Source: Virgibacillus sp. NKC19-3 (GTDB lineage Bacteria; Bacillota; Bacilli; Bacillales; Amphibacillaceae). Taken from it: 64,000 nt of DNA. The notes beneath the pieces were generated by a model. It was given only the letters and a program-made list of their open reading frames with translations, had not been told where the DNA came from and searched no databases. A program made the translations under genes and the position numbers. This document shows positions 17,273-27,461 of the stretch, piece after piece; the stretch's first letter is position 1; every line of letters begins with the position of its first letter. The stretch is taken from assembly GCF_019837165.1 (NCBI RefSeq), contig NZ_JAGYHC010000001.1:3224001-3288000 (forward strand), in the 5' to 3' direction.

Positions 17273-17860
17273 TTGAGCAATTCAAAGGAATTCAATTATA
17301 CAAAAAAAGTTGGAGAGAATTTACGTGCTATTCGCTTATCAAAAGGGTTGAAATTAAATGATATCGCAAAAGAAACAGGACTCACCTCCAGTTTTATTAG
17401 TCAATTTGAACGAGGAATAACGACTTCATCCATTGCATCAATGCAGAAAATAGCTCAAGTGTTAAATATTCCACTAGCTTCTTTATTTGAAAGTGGTAAT
17501 ATTCAAGATTACGAAGACAATAATATAAGTATAGTTCGGAAAAAAAATCGAAATCAATTTTTTTACCCAAAACCAACATTTACAAAAGATTACTTACTTA
17601 CCAATTTAGATGGAAAATTACAAGTGATTTATTCTACCACAGAGCCTGAAGGTGTAAGTGGAGAGCCTTACAGTCATGATAGTGATGAAGAATGTATTAT
17701 TATATTATCTGGAGAAATGGAATTAACAATAAGTGATCAGACTTTTATGCTTTTCGAAGGAGATACAATCAAGTTCAGTAGTCGTTTTCCACATAGTTGG
17801 AAAAATAATGGAAAGAAAATTCTAGAGGCATTATGGATCATTACCCCTCCCAGTTTCTAA
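17273..17860 (+). CDS. XRE-family regulator with C-terminal cupin domain
   Basis: A 195-residue protein starting at TTG 17273, with AGAAGGGG before it. Residues about 12-66 are a Cro/C1 helix-turn-helix (NLRAIRLSKGLKLNDIAKET, then SSFISQFERG). Residues about 115-190 form a cupin (YSHDSDEECIIILSGEMELT, then EGDTIKFSSRFPHSW), the PuuR-like layout used by regulators of amine and amino acid catabolism. It is divergent to the oxidoreductase/SSS operon and probably controls it in response to its substrate. Confidence 0.88.
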   Translation: MSNSKEFNYTKKVGENLRAIRLSKGLKLNDIAKETGLTSSFISQFERGITTSSIASMQKIAQVLNIPLASLFESGNIQDYEDNNISIVRKKNRNQFFYPKPTFTKDYLLTNLDGKLQVIYSTTEPEGVSGEPYSHDSDEECIIILSGEMELTISDQTFMLFEGDTIKFSSRFPHSWKNNGKKILEALWIITPPSF

Positions 17861-17960
17861 GGTTTATGAAAATTTCTGTTTAAAGTGTTTAGGGTATCGA
17901 ATTCATAAATGGTGATTTTTATACATTTGGTGGTTGATGATTCTGGCCATTATTCATTGT

Positions 17961-17999
17961 AAAAAAAGTCGCTAGTTTTATTGAAAAACCAGCGACTCG
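17961..17999 (-). terminator. Rho-independent terminator of the YfcC-type carrier gene
   Basis: AGTCGCTAGTTTT (17967-17979) pairs with 17985-17997 with one mismatch, and on the minus strand the stem is followed by seven T residues. It lies downstream of the carrier gene ending at 18138. Between them, around 18060-18130, a minus-strand frame reading SEVTKTIGFNEEGDVTHRD could be a gene remnant but is unrecognised. Confidence 0.8.
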
Positions 18000-18137
18000 A
18001 TAAATCTAGGAAACATAACATAATAGAAATGTAAGAAATTCGTATACGTAGGGGGACAACTAATCACGATGCGTAACATCGCCTTCTTCATTAAATCCTA
18101 TGGTTTTAGTGACTTCACTATCTCCATATGTCCCTTA

Positions 18138-19568
18138 TCAATACTGAATAACATTAGCTACAACCACGAAAATTCCACCGATTGCGATAAAAATAAGAAT
18201 TAAAGGCCATATAAATTTCACCCATTTTTCATAAGGAACACCGGAAGCAGCAAGGTAAGCCATCAACGTACTTCCTGTAGGATAAATCAAATTGGTAAAT
18301 CCATCTCCCAGTTGAAATGTTAATACTCCAGTTTGTCTTGTAATACCAATCAAATCACCCAATGGTGCAATAATTGGCATGGTTGCAGCTGCCTGTCCAG
18401 AACCTGAATTAATAAAAAAGTTAATAATGGTCTGTGTAAAGAATAGACCTAAAACTTGAATCGAATCCGGAAGAAGGATCACTAAATTTGCTAAACCATT
18501 AATAACAGAATCAATAATAAGTCCTTCTTCTAGTGCTACAGGAATAGCCCGAGCTACACCAACGATTAATGCGCCCAAGGTAAATGCCTTGGCCCCGCGT
18601 ATGAACTCTTCTGCAATACGGCTGGGATTTAGGCCTGCACAGATTCCTGCGATCACACCTATAGCAAGAAAAAGCGCAGCAATGTCATTAATATACCAAC
18701 CTTTGTTTCCTACTCCCCACACAAGCACTCCTAGTCCTACTATTATAGTCATAAGAACGAAATAATGTCTCACTTGAAAATGAGATGTTTCCAGTAATTG
18801 GTCATCACTTATTTTCTCACTTTGTTCCATTTCAAACACAATACTTTTCGACGGATCTTTCTTTACCTTACTTGCATATCGAATAATATATAGACTCGAT
18901 ACAATTAAAAGTACAACCCAAACAATAGCTCTTAACCACATACCAGAATAGATAGGGATTTCAGCAATTTCTTGTGCGACCCCGACATTGAACGGATTCA
19001 TCATTCCCGAAATAAAACCGGAGTATACACCGATAAGAACCATGGATAATCCTGTTATAGCATCATATCCAAGTGACCTTGATAAAGCAATTGCAAGGGG
19101 AACCAAAGCCATCCCTTCTACCGTCATTCCAATGGTGAAACCACCGATCGAGAAAAGAACTAAAAGTAAAGGTATAATAAGTATTTCCTTGTTTCCCAGC
19201 ATTTTTGTTACTTTCCTAACAACAGAATCAAACACTTTCGTAGCTGTTATAATTTGGAAGGCTCCACCAACGACAAATATAAACAATATAATATCACTTG
19301 CTTCATTTAATCCTGTTATAAACAAACGAGGGATTTCTACGATATGAATGGGCTGTTGTTCAACATTTTGATATGTACCTTCCTCTACTATTGTATTCCC
19401 GGTATTCGGATCTTCCACCCGATCAAATTCACCTGCCGGGATTATATAGGTTAACGCGGCTGCCATTAACACAATAATAAACAATAGCACAAACACATGA
19501 GGAACTTTGAATAGCTTTGTCTTGAATTTCTTCATTTTGTTTCTTTCTAATGAATTTTCTCTTACCAT
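18138..19568 (-). CDS. YfcC/DcuC-superfamily membrane carrier
   Basis: About 476 residues and 11-12 hydrophobic helices. The first helix is followed by YIIPAGEFDRVEDPNTGNT, a hallmark of YfcC/ArcD-like carriers, and FINSGSGQAAATMPIIAPLGDL near residue 390 is the conserved re-entrant segment. The family moves amino acids or dicarboxylates. MKKFKTKLF at residue 12 (19535) is an alternative start; neither has a strong ribosome site. It is transcribed alone, closed by a strong terminator. The substrate is not known. Confidence 0.8.
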   Translation of the reverse strand: MVRENSLERNKMKKFKTKLFKVPHVFVLLFIIVLMAAALTYIIPAGEFDRVEDPNTGNTIVEEGTYQNVEQQPIHIVEIPRLFITGLNEASDIILFIFVVGGAFQIITATKVFDSVVRKVTKMLGNKEILIIPLLLVLFSIGGFTIGMTVEGMALVPLAIALSRSLGYDAITGLSMVLIGVYSGFISGMMNPFNVGVAQEIAEIPIYSGMWLRAIVWVVLLIVSSLYIIRYASKVKKDPSKSIVFEMEQSEKISDDQLLETSHFQVRHYFVLMTIIVGLGVLVWGVGNKGWYINDIAALFLAIGVIAGICAGLNPSRIAEEFIRGAKAFTLGALIVGVARAIPVALEEGLIIDSVINGLANLVILLPDSIQVLGLFFTQTIINFFINSGSGQAAATMPIIAPLGDLIGITRQTGVLTFQLGDGFTNLIYPTGSTLMAYLAASGVPYEKWVKFIWPLILIFIAIGGIFVVVANVIQY

Positions 19569-19779
19569 TTCACTCTTCGATCCTCCAGTTCAATCAAACG
19601 TTAATTTGATTCCTATCAATCTTAAAATTATTTTTATAACATAACCTCATTGTAGAATTTTGTCAACTAAATATATTAATTACGTTATATTATTCGTAGA
19701 TCATTTACCTTAGTAGAATACACAAAAAAGCGGGTACTCTAATGTATTCGTTTTAGTCACATGAATTCAAACAATAAGA

Positions 19780-19823
19780 AAAACAAAAATCTGCCTGATA
19801 TAACCTATCAATGGCAGATTTTT
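19780..19823 (-). terminator. Terminator of the aminotransferase-ald-mmsA operon
   Basis: AAAAATCTGCC (19785-19795) pairs with GGCAGATTTTT (19813-19823), with TGATA/TATCA pairing inside the loop. On the minus strand the stem runs into TTTTTGTTTTT, a clear intrinsic terminator 47 bases after the dehydrogenase gene. Confidence 0.85.
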
Positions 19824-19869
19824 AAAGGTGAAACTTGATTAAAGATACGAAGCAAAATATATTACAGGC

Positions 19870-21336
19870 TTAAACCCAACGTGTCGTGATCACTTTTTTA
19901 CGCGTATAAAATTCAACTCCATCTTTTCCATTAGCATGTAAGTCACCATAGAAGGAATCTTTCCAACCGGAAAATGGGAAGAATGCCATCGGTGCCGGAA
20001 CTCCAATATTAACGCCCAGCATACCTGCATCAATCGTTTCGCGAAATTGACGCACACTGCCCCCATCCCTTGTAAAAAGGCATGAACCGTTCGCAAAAGG
20101 GGACTTATTCGTTACATCTATTGCTTCATCCAGATTTTTTACCCGAATAATGGATAACACAGGAGCAAAAATTTCATCCTTCCATATCTTCATATCTGTT
20201 GTAACACGATCAAAAATGGTTGGCCCGACGAAATATCCTTTCTCCTGTGCATTACCATCCTCACGTCCATCACGTACTAACGTGGCCCCTTCTTTTTCAC
20301 CTGTTTCGATGTAATGAAGTGTTCGGTCTTTATGCTGTTCACGGATAACAGGACCTAGGAAGACACCTTCATCAAGCCCGTTACCGATCTTGACCTCATT
20401 TGCCTTTTGAACGAGTTGGTCGATAAATTCATCCGCTACAGACTCTTCTACAGCTACTACAGATGCTGCCATACAGCGTTCTCCAGCAGAGCCGAACGCC
20501 GCATTCAGAATTTGCGTTGATGCATTATCTATATTCGCATCATTCAGTACAATCGAATGGTTCTTGGCACCGGCTAATGCTTGCACACGTTTCAGATTAT
20601 CTGTGCCGCGTTTATATACATGTTCGGCAACTGGCTGAGAACCAACAAAGGAAATCGCCGAAACCTGTTTGTGATCGAGTAGGCTATTTACCACTTCATG
20701 GGCTCCGTGGACAATATTAAATACACCTTCAGGCAACCCTGCATCTGTCAATAATTCGGCAAGTCGATTAGCCAAAAGGGGCGTGCGTTCAGATGGTTTC
20801 AATACAAACGTATTTCCAGTCGCAATGGCCATTGGAAACATCCAACAAGGAACCATCATCGGAAAGTTAAATGGTGTAATACCACCAACTACCCCAATCG
20901 GGTAACGATACACACCTGACTCCAACCCTGATGCAATAGAGGGAAGCTGATCTCCCATCATTAAATTAGGTGCACTTGCGGCAAATTCTACATTTTCAAT
21001 CCCTCGCTGTACTTCCCCTTTGGCTTCCTGCAAGTTCTTTCCGTTTTCAATGGTAATGAGTTCAGCCAGCTCATCCCAGTGTTCAACCAGTAATTGTTGG
21101 TATTTAAATAATATACGCGCACGTTTTGGAACTGCTAATTCCTTCCATTCTTGAAATGCCCCATGTGCCACTTGTACTGCATGATCGACATCCTCACTGG
21201 ATGAAATCGGAACATCTGCGATAACCTCGCCTGTAGCCGGGTTATAAACGGATTCTATCTTCTCACTTTTGGCTTCAATCCATTGGCCTCCGACGAAATT
21301 TTTTAGCGTTTTTAGTTCTGTTTGTGGTTGTGTCAC
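19870..21336 (-). CDS. mmsA: CoA-acylating (methyl)malonate-semialdehyde dehydrogenase
   Basis: A 488-residue aldehyde dehydrogenase of the MmsA/IolA family: [18 protein letters not shown] (151-168) and the catalytic Cys288 in [10 protein letters not shown], a motif specific to this CoA-dependent branch. It lacks the usual catalytic Glu, having ALAGAKNH (253-260), as expected. It converts malonate semialdehyde to acetyl-CoA (or methylmalonate semialdehyde to propionyl-CoA). The start is GTG with GGGAGGG upstream. As last gene after the aminotransferase and alanine dehydrogenase, it completes beta-alanine degradation. Confidence 0.92.
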   Translation of the reverse strand: MTQPQTELKTLKNFVGGQWIEAKSEKIESVYNPATGEVIADVPISSSEDVDHAVQVAHGAFQEWKELAVPKRARILFKYQQLLVEHWDELAELITIENGKNLQEAKGEVQRGIENVEFAASAPNLMMGDQLPSIASGLESGVYRYPIGVVGGITPFNFPMMVPCWMFPMAIATGNTFVLKPSERTPLLANRLAELLTDAGLPEGVFNIVHGAHEVVNSLLDHKQVSAISFVGSQPVAEHVYKRGTDNLKRVQALAGAKNHSIVLNDANIDNASTQILNAAFGSAGERCMAASVVAVEESVADEFIDQLVQKANEVKIGNGLDEGVFLGPVIREQHKDRTLHYIETGEKEGATLVRDGREDGNAQEKGYFVGPTIFDRVTTDMKIWKDEIFAPVLSIIRVKNLDEAIDVTNKSPFANGSCLFTRDGGSVRQFRETIDAGMLGVNIGVPAPMAFFPFSGWKDSFYGDLHANGKDGVEFYTRKKVITTRWV

Positions 21337-21355
21337 AATGAGCCCTCCCTAAATT

Positions 21356-22495
21356 TTATGAATACGTTGGTATTTTCATATCGTTTAATAATTCACTTGC
21401 TCCTTTATATGGCATCTCATGCTCTTCTGCCACTGCCTTATACGTTATAAAGCCATTCATTGTATGAATACCTTTTGAAATAGATTCATCTTCTAAACTT
21501 GATTCAACATACCCTTTATTTGCGATACGAAGAACATATGGCAATGTAGCGTTTGTTAATCCTAATGATGATGTTCTTGGTACTGCACCTGGTATATTGG
21601 CTACTGCATAATGGACCACCCCATGTTTGATATAAGTGGAATTATCATGCGTCGTTACCCTACCACCAGTTTCGAAAATCCCTCCCTGATCAATGGCAAC
21701 ATCAATAATAACAGACCGATCCGTCATTTCTTTAATCATGTCTTCCGACACCAGTTTTGGTGCCTTGGTCCCGGGAATTAGTACTGCTCCCACAACAAGG
21801 TCAGCCTCTTTTACAGATTCTGCAATGTTAAGTGGGTTGGACATAACCGTATTTATTTGATCTCCAAAAAGATTATCCAGTTCTCTTAGCCGTTTGGCGC
21901 TGAGATCAATGATCGTCACATCAGCCCCTAAACCAATGGCGATCCTCGCAGCATTTTCTCCAACAACACCACCGCCAATAATCGTTACCTTGCCATGTTT
22001 TACACCTGGAATGCCGCTTAACAGAATACCTTTTCCACCTTGTGTCTTTTCTAAGAGCTGGGCTCCAATTTGGGATGCGATTCGCCCTGCAACCTCACTC
22101 ATCGGTGCCAGCAATGGTAAAGAGCCATCTTTCTCCTGAATTGTTTCATAAGCAATACTGACAACTTTGGAATCTTTTAAGGCTTTTGTTAATGCAGGCT
22201 CTGCAGCTAAGTGCAAATATGCAAATAAAATAAGACCTTCATAGAAATAAGCATATTCCTCTGGAAGCGGCTCTTTAACCTTGATGACCATTTCCTGAGA
22301 CCAGGCTTCTTTCGGCGTTTGAACTAGTGTTGCTCCAGCTTCCTTATATTCTTCATCAGAAAAACCTGAACCAATTCCAGCCTGACTTTCAATAAACACA
22401 AGATGCCCTGCCTTGATAAGCGCATATACACCTGCAGGAGAAACGGCTACCCTGTTTTCATTATTTTTTATTTCCCTTGGTACGCCAATTTTCAT
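21356..22495 (-). CDS. ald: Alanine dehydrogenase
   Basis: A 379-residue protein matching Ald in length and sequence: [20 protein letters not shown] at the start, [12 protein letters not shown] near 72-80 with the substrate lysine, [10 protein letters not shown] near 93-102 with the catalytic histidine, and the NAD loop [15 protein letters not shown] near 172-186. It reversibly deaminates L-alanine to pyruvate, NADH and ammonia. In this operon it would return the alanine made by the beta-alanine:pyruvate aminotransferase to pyruvate. It is 19 bases upstream of mmsA, with GGAGG before its ATG. Confidence 0.95.
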   Translation of the reverse strand: MKIGVPREIKNNENRVAVSPAGVYALIKAGHLVFIESQAGIGSGFSDEEYKEAGATLVQTPKEAWSQEMVIKVKEPLPEEYAYFYEGLILFAYLHLAAEPALTKALKDSKVVSIAYETIQEKDGSLPLLAPMSEVAGRIASQIGAQLLEKTQGGKGILLSGIPGVKHGKVTIIGGGVVGENAARIAIGLGADVTIIDLSAKRLRELDNLFGDQINTVMSNPLNIAESVKEADLVVGAVLIPGTKAPKLVSEDMIKEMTDRSVIIDVAIDQGGIFETGGRVTTHDNSTYIKHGVVHYAVANIPGAVPRTSSLGLTNATLPYVLRIANKGYVESSLEDESISKGIHTMNGFITYKAVAEEHEMPYKGASELLNDMKIPTYS

Positions 22496-22539
22496 AACTC
22501 AGCCTCCATTATTCAGTAATACTACAACCAAACTTAAAT

Positions 22540-23901
22540 TTATGATTCATTCTCCTTGAACACTTTTTTTATTACGGACAAGATGAAGTCTAAATCTTCA
22601 TCTGTACTAGACAACGGCGGACATAGTGCAAGTATATTATTATATCCGGCAACGGTATCCCCGTTTCTTCCAATAATCAACCCATTCGCCTTACAATCGC
22701 TTATTATTTTCTTGACCCGCCCATCATGTGCTGGCTCTTTTGTCTTCTTATCTTCTACCATTTCTATACCCATTACAAATCCCTGATGTCGAATATCCCC
22801 GACGTAGGGATGCGATTCCAGCTCCTTCAGTTCATTTCCCAATCGATCACCTAAAACAGCTGCTCTATTTGTTAAATTTTCCCGTTCCATTATTTCAATA
22901 TTTTTTAATGCTAAAGCACAGGCTGCTGGATTTCCCCCAAATGTATTCACATGGCGGAAATGACTATTTTCATCATCTGTATTAAATGTTTCATAGATAT
23001 CTTTGCGAACAGCTGTAACGGATAAAGGCAAATAAGCGCTTGTTAATCCTTTTGCCATCGTAACGATATCCGGTTTTATATCATAGTGCATATGTCCAAA
23101 CGTTCTTCCTGTCCTTCCAAATCCACAAATCACTTCATCAATAATCAACAAAACACCATATCGATTGCAGATTTCCTGTACCTTTTCCACATATACCGGA
23201 TCCGGTATTAATACCCCTCCGCCAGTAATCAGTGGTTCCATAATAACAGCAGCGATGGTTTCTTTCTGCTCCCATATAATTTTCTCCTCAATCTCTTCGG
23301 CTTTTTGTAAATTATACGCCTCCACAGATTGTCCTTGAGGTCTTCGATAATTATCAGGAGGCGCAACATGTAAAAAGCCAGAAGTAAGTGGTTCATATTT
23401 ATATTTACGAAGCGATTGACCTGTTGCAGCCAGTGCACCTAAAGACCCGCCATGATAAGCTCGATAACGCGATATAAATTTATATCGTGACGCATCCCCA
23501 TTTTGCTGATGGTATTGGCGGGCTATTTTAAAGGAAACCTCGTTGGCATCCGAACCACTATTAGAGTAGAAAATCATATAGTCTTCATCGAGCATGTCAT
23601 TTAGTTTTTCAGCAAGTTTTATTCCTGGTAAGTGGCTTTGTGTCATGGATGTATATGACATTTCCTTCAATTGATCATATGCCGCTTGAGCCAGTTCTTC
23701 ACGTCCGTAACCAACATTTACACACCATAGGCCAGACATGCCATCGAGATATTGGTTTCCATTATGGTCCGTAATCCATGAGCCTTTTGCTTCTTTAGCA
23801 ATCATGGGATGCGTATTTTCATCATACTTGGAGATATGATGCCATATATTTGCTTGATCCTTCGCAAGTAACGATTGCGTTTCTTCTTTTACGCTTTTCA
23901 T
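22540..23901 (-). CDS. Class III aminotransferase, probably beta-alanine:pyruvate
   Basis: A 453-residue omega-aminotransferase: SNSGSDANEVSFKIARQYHQ (113-132), YRAYHGGSLGALAATG (146-161), IIDEVICGFGRTGR (254-267) with Asp256, and the PLP Lys284 in TMAKGLTSAYLPL. Members use beta-alanine, taurine or other omega-amines with pyruvate. First in the operon before ald and mmsA, and beside the reductive pyrimidine genes, it is best read as the enzyme that turns beta-alanine into malonate semialdehyde. The assignment rests on context; pyruvate versus 2-oxoglutarate use is not visible. Confidence 0.88.
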   Translation of the reverse strand: MKSVKEETQSLLAKDQANIWHHISKYDENTHPMIAKEAKGSWITDHNGNQYLDGMSGLWCVNVGYGREELAQAAYDQLKEMSYTSMTQSHLPGIKLAEKLNDMLDEDYMIFYSNSGSDANEVSFKIARQYHQQNGDASRYKFISRYRAYHGGSLGALAATGQSLRKYKYEPLTSGFLHVAPPDNYRRPQGQSVEAYNLQKAEEIEEKIIWEQKETIAAVIMEPLITGGGVLIPDPVYVEKVQEICNRYGVLLIIDEVICGFGRTGRTFGHMHYDIKPDIVTMAKGLTSAYLPLSVTAVRKDIYETFNTDDENSHFRHVNTFGGNPAACALALKNIEIMERENLTNRAAVLGDRLGNELKELESHPYVGDIRHQGFVMGIEMVEDKKTKEPAHDGRVKKIISDCKANGLIIGRNGDTVAGYNNILALCPPLSSTDEDLDFILSVIKKVFKENES

Positions 23902-24031
23902 TTACCTTCCCCTCTCTACAAAAAAATGAAATAGGTACATAATCGTATCACGACTTAAATTTAACTGAACGTCTAATCATTGATTTTATATACATTCAAA
24001 ATTAACCCACTCCTTTGCAGTTAATTCACAT

Positions 24032-24045
24032 TGACAACGGTTACA
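24032..24045. promoter_or_regulatory. cre-like CcpA site
   Basis: TGACAACGGTTACA matches the cre consensus TGWAANCGNTNWCA at all positions but the fourth. It overlaps the -35 element of the regulator promoter and would allow carbon catabolite repression. Confidence 0.5.
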
Positions 24046-24088
24046 ACATCCATCATACTGTATTATATGAATTATTATAATTATTTTC

Positions 24089-24102
24089 ATTTTACAATGT
24101 GT
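24089..24102. promoter_or_regulatory. Shared motif ATTTTACAATGTGT, copy 1
   Basis: The 14-base string is identical to 31920-31933 upstream of preT. Its core TTACA-ATG-TGT(T)AA is nearly palindromic. It could be the operator of the PucR-family activator encoded next to it. Confidence 0.4.
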
Positions 24103-24271
24103 TAAGCCGTACAGTTTCTTTTTTTACAAGTTAGAATAAAGCATCTACAACGATATTATTAAAATCTTTACTGTTAGTATTCTAAACACCTTACAAATTG
24201 ATTATCACTATTGTTGCTTCACGCGATATACATAATGCACCGTTTTCTTTAACATTGTGGAGGTATGGCTC

Positions 24272-25897
24272 TTGATCGCTAAATTCGAATTAACCATTAA
24301 CGACATTCTGCAAAGAGATATTTTTAAAAAAGCCAGAGTGATTGCTGGAAAACAAGGATTACATAAGCATGTTAAATGGACACATATATTGGAAACAAAC
24401 AAATTTGATGCTTTAATCAACGGGGATGAGCTGATCTTAACAACCGGTGCAGGGCTTAAACTTGATTCTTCTACCGAATTAACTCCTATGATGAATTTAA
24501 TCAATAGAAATGTAGCAGGTATCTGCGTAGAAATAGGCACACACGTCAATCATATTTCTAATGAAGTCATCCAGTTGGCCAACGCGCATCAATTTCCGAT
24601 TATTATATTTGATCAATTTGTTAAGTTTGTTGATATTACTCAAGACCTTCATACCCTAATTATTAACAAGCACCATCAAATGCTTTATCAGTTAAACGAA
24701 TTGTCAACCAAATTTAATGAACTTTCATTATTACCAAATGGAATTTTGAAAATACTACAAGAAATGTATACCTATTTAAAAAAAGATGCTCTTTATATTA
24801 CCGATGAAGCACGATCGTATTATTATCCGCCAGAGACAAAATACATCGAAAAGAAAATTCGCCCACATTTTTCTAATTTAGACGATGATAATAAAAAGCA
24901 ACGATTAATTTCAGTGGATGAAGGAAATTTTGCTTTCGTGCCTGTAAAGGGCTTAGGACAAATTTGGGGATATCTATGCTTGAAGATACAAGATAATCGT
25001 TTGGATCATTTTCTTTTCTCTGTGATGGATCGTGCAGCGCTGGCGATTGCTCAAATCATGTTACGAAATAGAACCATAGAGGAAAGAAAACAGAATATCG
25101 AAAGTAATATTGTTCGAAATTTATTACACGGAAAGGATTATGATTCTGATGAACTACAAACGTTTTTACCTTTCTCCGCATCAAATTTTCGGTACAGACT
25201 GGTTCTAATTCAAATTGAACAAGCGAACAATGAAGAGGAAGATTGGAACGAAATAAAACTGCAACGTTCCGCAATGTTCCGCTCCTTATTTAAACAACAT
25301 GGTTTCTACCCTGCTGTATCTGTTGGAAAAAATGATATTGCTATCGTTGCATCTTTTAAAATGAAAGATGATGCGGATCAAGATGTAGACAGATTTTCTC
25401 CGATCTTGCATATGATGAAGGATACATATGCCAAAAATATTTTTGATAGCAGTAAATGTATTTTTGGAATTAGTAAGATCAATAAAGATATATCCGCTTT
25501 AGCCACTAGTTATCAAGAGGCCAAAAAAATGCTTTTTTTACAGCGAACGAACATTTCATCAGCCGTCTTTTATGAAAACATTGGCGTATATAGAATGTTG
25601 CTGGATCAGCGGAATGAACATTTAAAATCATATATTTACGATTGTTTGGAACCAATAATCAAATATGATCAGAACACCAACAGTGAACTTTTTCGAACCT
25701 TGGAAGTATATTTAAATTGCCGCGGGTCCAAAAAAGAAGCTGCAGAACAATTATTTATTGTTCGACAGACATTGTATCATCGTCTTAGAAAAATAGAGGA
25801 ATTACTTGGAAATGACTTCATGGAGCCAAGCAACCGCTTAGCTTTAGAGCTTGCTATCAAAGCATATTATATTTCACATGCGAATAGCAATGGTTGA
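24272..25897 (+). CDS. PucR-family transcription regulator
   Basis: A 541-residue protein from a TTG start at 24272, seven bases after GGAGGT; the GTG at 24257 would use the ribosome site itself as coding sequence. The N-terminal PucR domain (TINDILQRDIFKKARVIAGK, then HVKWTHILE, DELILTTG) is followed by a middle region and a C-terminal helix-turn-helix (YLNCRGSKKEAAEQLFIVRQ, then TLYHRLRKIEELLG). PucR activates purine catabolism in B. subtilis; here the surrounding preTA, hydA and hyuC genes point to pyrimidine or beta-alanine sensing. Confidence 0.88.
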   Translation: MIAKFELTINDILQRDIFKKARVIAGKQGLHKHVKWTHILETNKFDALINGDELILTTGAGLKLDSSTELTPMMNLINRNVAGICVEIGTHVNHISNEVIQLANAHQFPIIIFDQFVKFVDITQDLHTLIINKHHQMLYQLNELSTKFNELSLLPNGILKILQEMYTYLKKDALYITDEARSYYYPPETKYIEKKIRPHFSNLDDDNKKQRLISVDEGNFAFVPVKGLGQIWGYLCLKIQDNRLDHFLFSVMDRAALAIAQIMLRNRTIEERKQNIESNIVRNLLHGKDYDSDELQTFLPFSASNFRYRLVLIQIEQANNEEEDWNEIKLQRSAMFRSLFKQHGFYPAVSVGKNDIAIVASFKMKDDADQDVDRFSPILHMMKDTYAKNIFDSSKCIFGISKINKDISALATSYQEAKKMLFLQRTNISSAVFYENIGVYRMLLDQRNEHLKSYIYDCLEPIIKYDQNTNSELFRTLEVYLNCRGSKKEAAEQLFIVRQTLYHRLRKIEELLGNDFMEPSNRLALELAIKAYYISHANSNG

Positions 25898-25931
25898 AAG
25901 AAAACAATCTTTTGGATTTCTTTCAACCATT
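25889..25931. terminator. Bidirectional terminator between pucR-like gene and carbamoylase gene
   Basis: AATGGTTGAAAGAAA (25889-25903) pairs perfectly with TTTCTTTCAACCATT (25917-25931) around a 13-base loop. The stem begins inside the stop codon region of the regulator gene and separates two convergent genes. Confidence 0.7.
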
Positions 25932-25947
25932 CGCTACCTAAGCCTAG

Positions 25948-27192
25948 TTAAGCTTCATTTGTTACTAGATCCAAAACGGTTTGTAACATGACATTAACCC
26001 CATTTTCACAATCCTCCCAAGCTGTCAGTTCATCTTCCGAATGACTTTTTCCATTTACACTTGGTACAAAAATCATAGCTGTAGGAATATAAGTAGCAAT
26101 AAACTGTGCGTCATGCCCAGCGCCACTTACCATGCGCTTATAAGAATAACCGATATTTTTCGTGGATTGTTCCACTCTCTTAACCAGTTCTTCATTAAAC
26201 CATACGGTATTCCGGTCCCATTGTTTGGTTATTTTCACTTCGCATTTTTCTTTACCATGGGAATCCGGAATTCCCTGAATAATTTCCTCCACTTGTCTAA
26301 TGGTTGTAGAATCCTGGTGTCTAGCCTCAAGAGTGAACACAACCTTATTTGGAATGACCGTATGAATGTTTGGACTGGCATTTATTCTACCAATCGTATA
26401 GACTAATTCATCATCCAGTTTGTTCATTTTCTCCCGTATTTCTGCAATTAAATTATTTGTAGCAAACAACGCATCTTTTCGCATTGACATTGGTGTTGTA
26501 CCGGCATGATTGGAGTCTCCAGTAACTTCGATTTCATAATTGACCATACCCACCACGCCTTCTACGACACCAATCTGCAAGGATTCACTTTCTAAAACTG
26601 GTCCTTGTTCAATGTGTAACTCTAAAAAGGCCGCTGCATCTTTCAACCGATTTTCTGCTTCTCCTTCAAAACCACTATTTTTTAGTGCTTCTATAAACGT
26701 AATTCCTTCTGCATCCGTTTTCTGTAACATGGTTGTTTTATCAAATTTTCCTGAGATCACACCGGAACTCATCATCGCGGGCTCAAATCTTGCCCCTTCT
26801 TCATTGGTAATATTGGCAACAACAATAGGTACCTGAGGTTTAATGTCGCTATGAACGATGGTCCGAACTATTTCCAGTCCAGTAAGTACACCCAGCACAC
26901 CGTCAAACCTCCCCCCTTTTTTCACGGAGTCCAAATGAGACCCGACAACCACTGGTAGCTGATTATTATCGACTCCAGGTAATGTTGCATACATATTTCC
27001 CATATCATCAGAGACGACCGTCATTCCGAGCTTTTCACATTCAGATTGAAAATGTCTTCTTACTTTAATGTCTGTATCTGATAATGCTAAACGGGTAACT
27101 CCATTGTTTTCAGTCCTACCGAAATCGGCAAACGCCTCGATCGTTTTCTTAAGCCTTTCTCCATTGATTAACATTTTTTGTTTCTCCATCAT
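25948..27192 (-). CDS. Zn-dependent carbamoyl-amidohydrolase (HyuC/beta-ureidopropionase type), copy 1
   Basis: A 414-residue M20-family hydrolase: GSHLDSVKKGGRFDGVLGVL (84-103) with metal ligands His86 and Asp98, NITNEEGARFEPAMM (127-141) with the catalytic glutamates, LHIEQGPVLE near 190, and VSGAGHDAQF near 350. The family cleaves the carbamoyl group of N-carbamoyl-amino acids, allantoate or N-carbamoyl-beta-alanine, releasing CO2 and ammonia. AGGAGG precedes ATG 27192. It follows the NCS1 permease and a small unknown gene. Which of the two intact paralogues acts on N-carbamoyl-beta-alanine cannot be told from sequence. Confidence 0.87.
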   Translation of the reverse strand: MMEKQKMLINGERLKKTIEAFADFGRTENNGVTRLALSDTDIKVRRHFQSECEKLGMTVVSDDMGNMYATLPGVDNNQLPVVVGSHLDSVKKGGRFDGVLGVLTGLEIVRTIVHSDIKPQVPIVVANITNEEGARFEPAMMSSGVISGKFDKTTMLQKTDAEGITFIEALKNSGFEGEAENRLKDAAAFLELHIEQGPVLESESLQIGVVEGVVGMVNYEIEVTGDSNHAGTTPMSMRKDALFATNNLIAEIREKMNKLDDELVYTIGRINASPNIHTVIPNKVVFTLEARHQDSTTIRQVEEIIQGIPDSHGKEKCEVKITKQWDRNTVWFNEELVKRVEQSTKNIGYSYKRMVSGAGHDAQFIATYIPTAMIFVPSVNGKSHSEDELTAWEDCENGVNVMLQTVLDLVTNEA

Positions 27193-27218
27193 TCATTACC
27201 TCCTATTCTATCTACCTT

Positions 27219-27440
27219 CTACGTCGTCGATCGTTGTTGCTGTTTGATGTACATTGTTGCAAAATACTTTCGACTATCTGGGCTTGTTAAACGTATTGAT
27301 TTTTTATCGGATGTCTTTTTATGTTCAAAATCTACCACATCTCCATCGAGTGTTCCTTTTGAACCAGTTATGATATATCCTTCCTTTACCAGATTATCCA
27401 CTTGACGTTTTTCCGATTGATAAGCATCATAGCTAATCAA
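27219..27440 (-). CDS. Small soluble protein of unknown function (73 aa)
   Basis: Begins at TTG 27440, nine bases after AAAGGAGG, and reads MISYDAYQSEKRQVDNLVKE, then GYIITGSKGTLDGDVVDFEH. It is polar, has no membrane helix, and shows a mixed alpha-beta pattern. It lies 21 bases after the permease and 26 bases before the carbamoyl-amidohydrolase, so it is part of the same transcript. I do not recognise the family; the good ribosome site and tight spacing argue that it is real. Confidence 0.6.
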   Translation of the reverse strand: MISYDAYQSEKRQVDNLVKEGYIITGSKGTLDGDVVDFEHKKTSDKKSIRLTSPDSRKYFATMYIKQQQRSTT

Positions 27441-27461
27441 TGCTACATCCCTCCTTTACCC

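Larger units (their letters stand above)
23902..24271. promoter_or_regulatory. Divergent control region of the aminotransferase operon and pucR-like gene
   Basis: This 370-base spacer holds no gene. It contains a promoter candidate toward the regulator (TTGACA 24031-24036, 17 bases, CATACT 24054-24059), a cre-like box overlapping it (24032-24045), and ATTTTACAATGTGT (24089-24102), which recurs upstream of preT. Confidence 0.55.
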
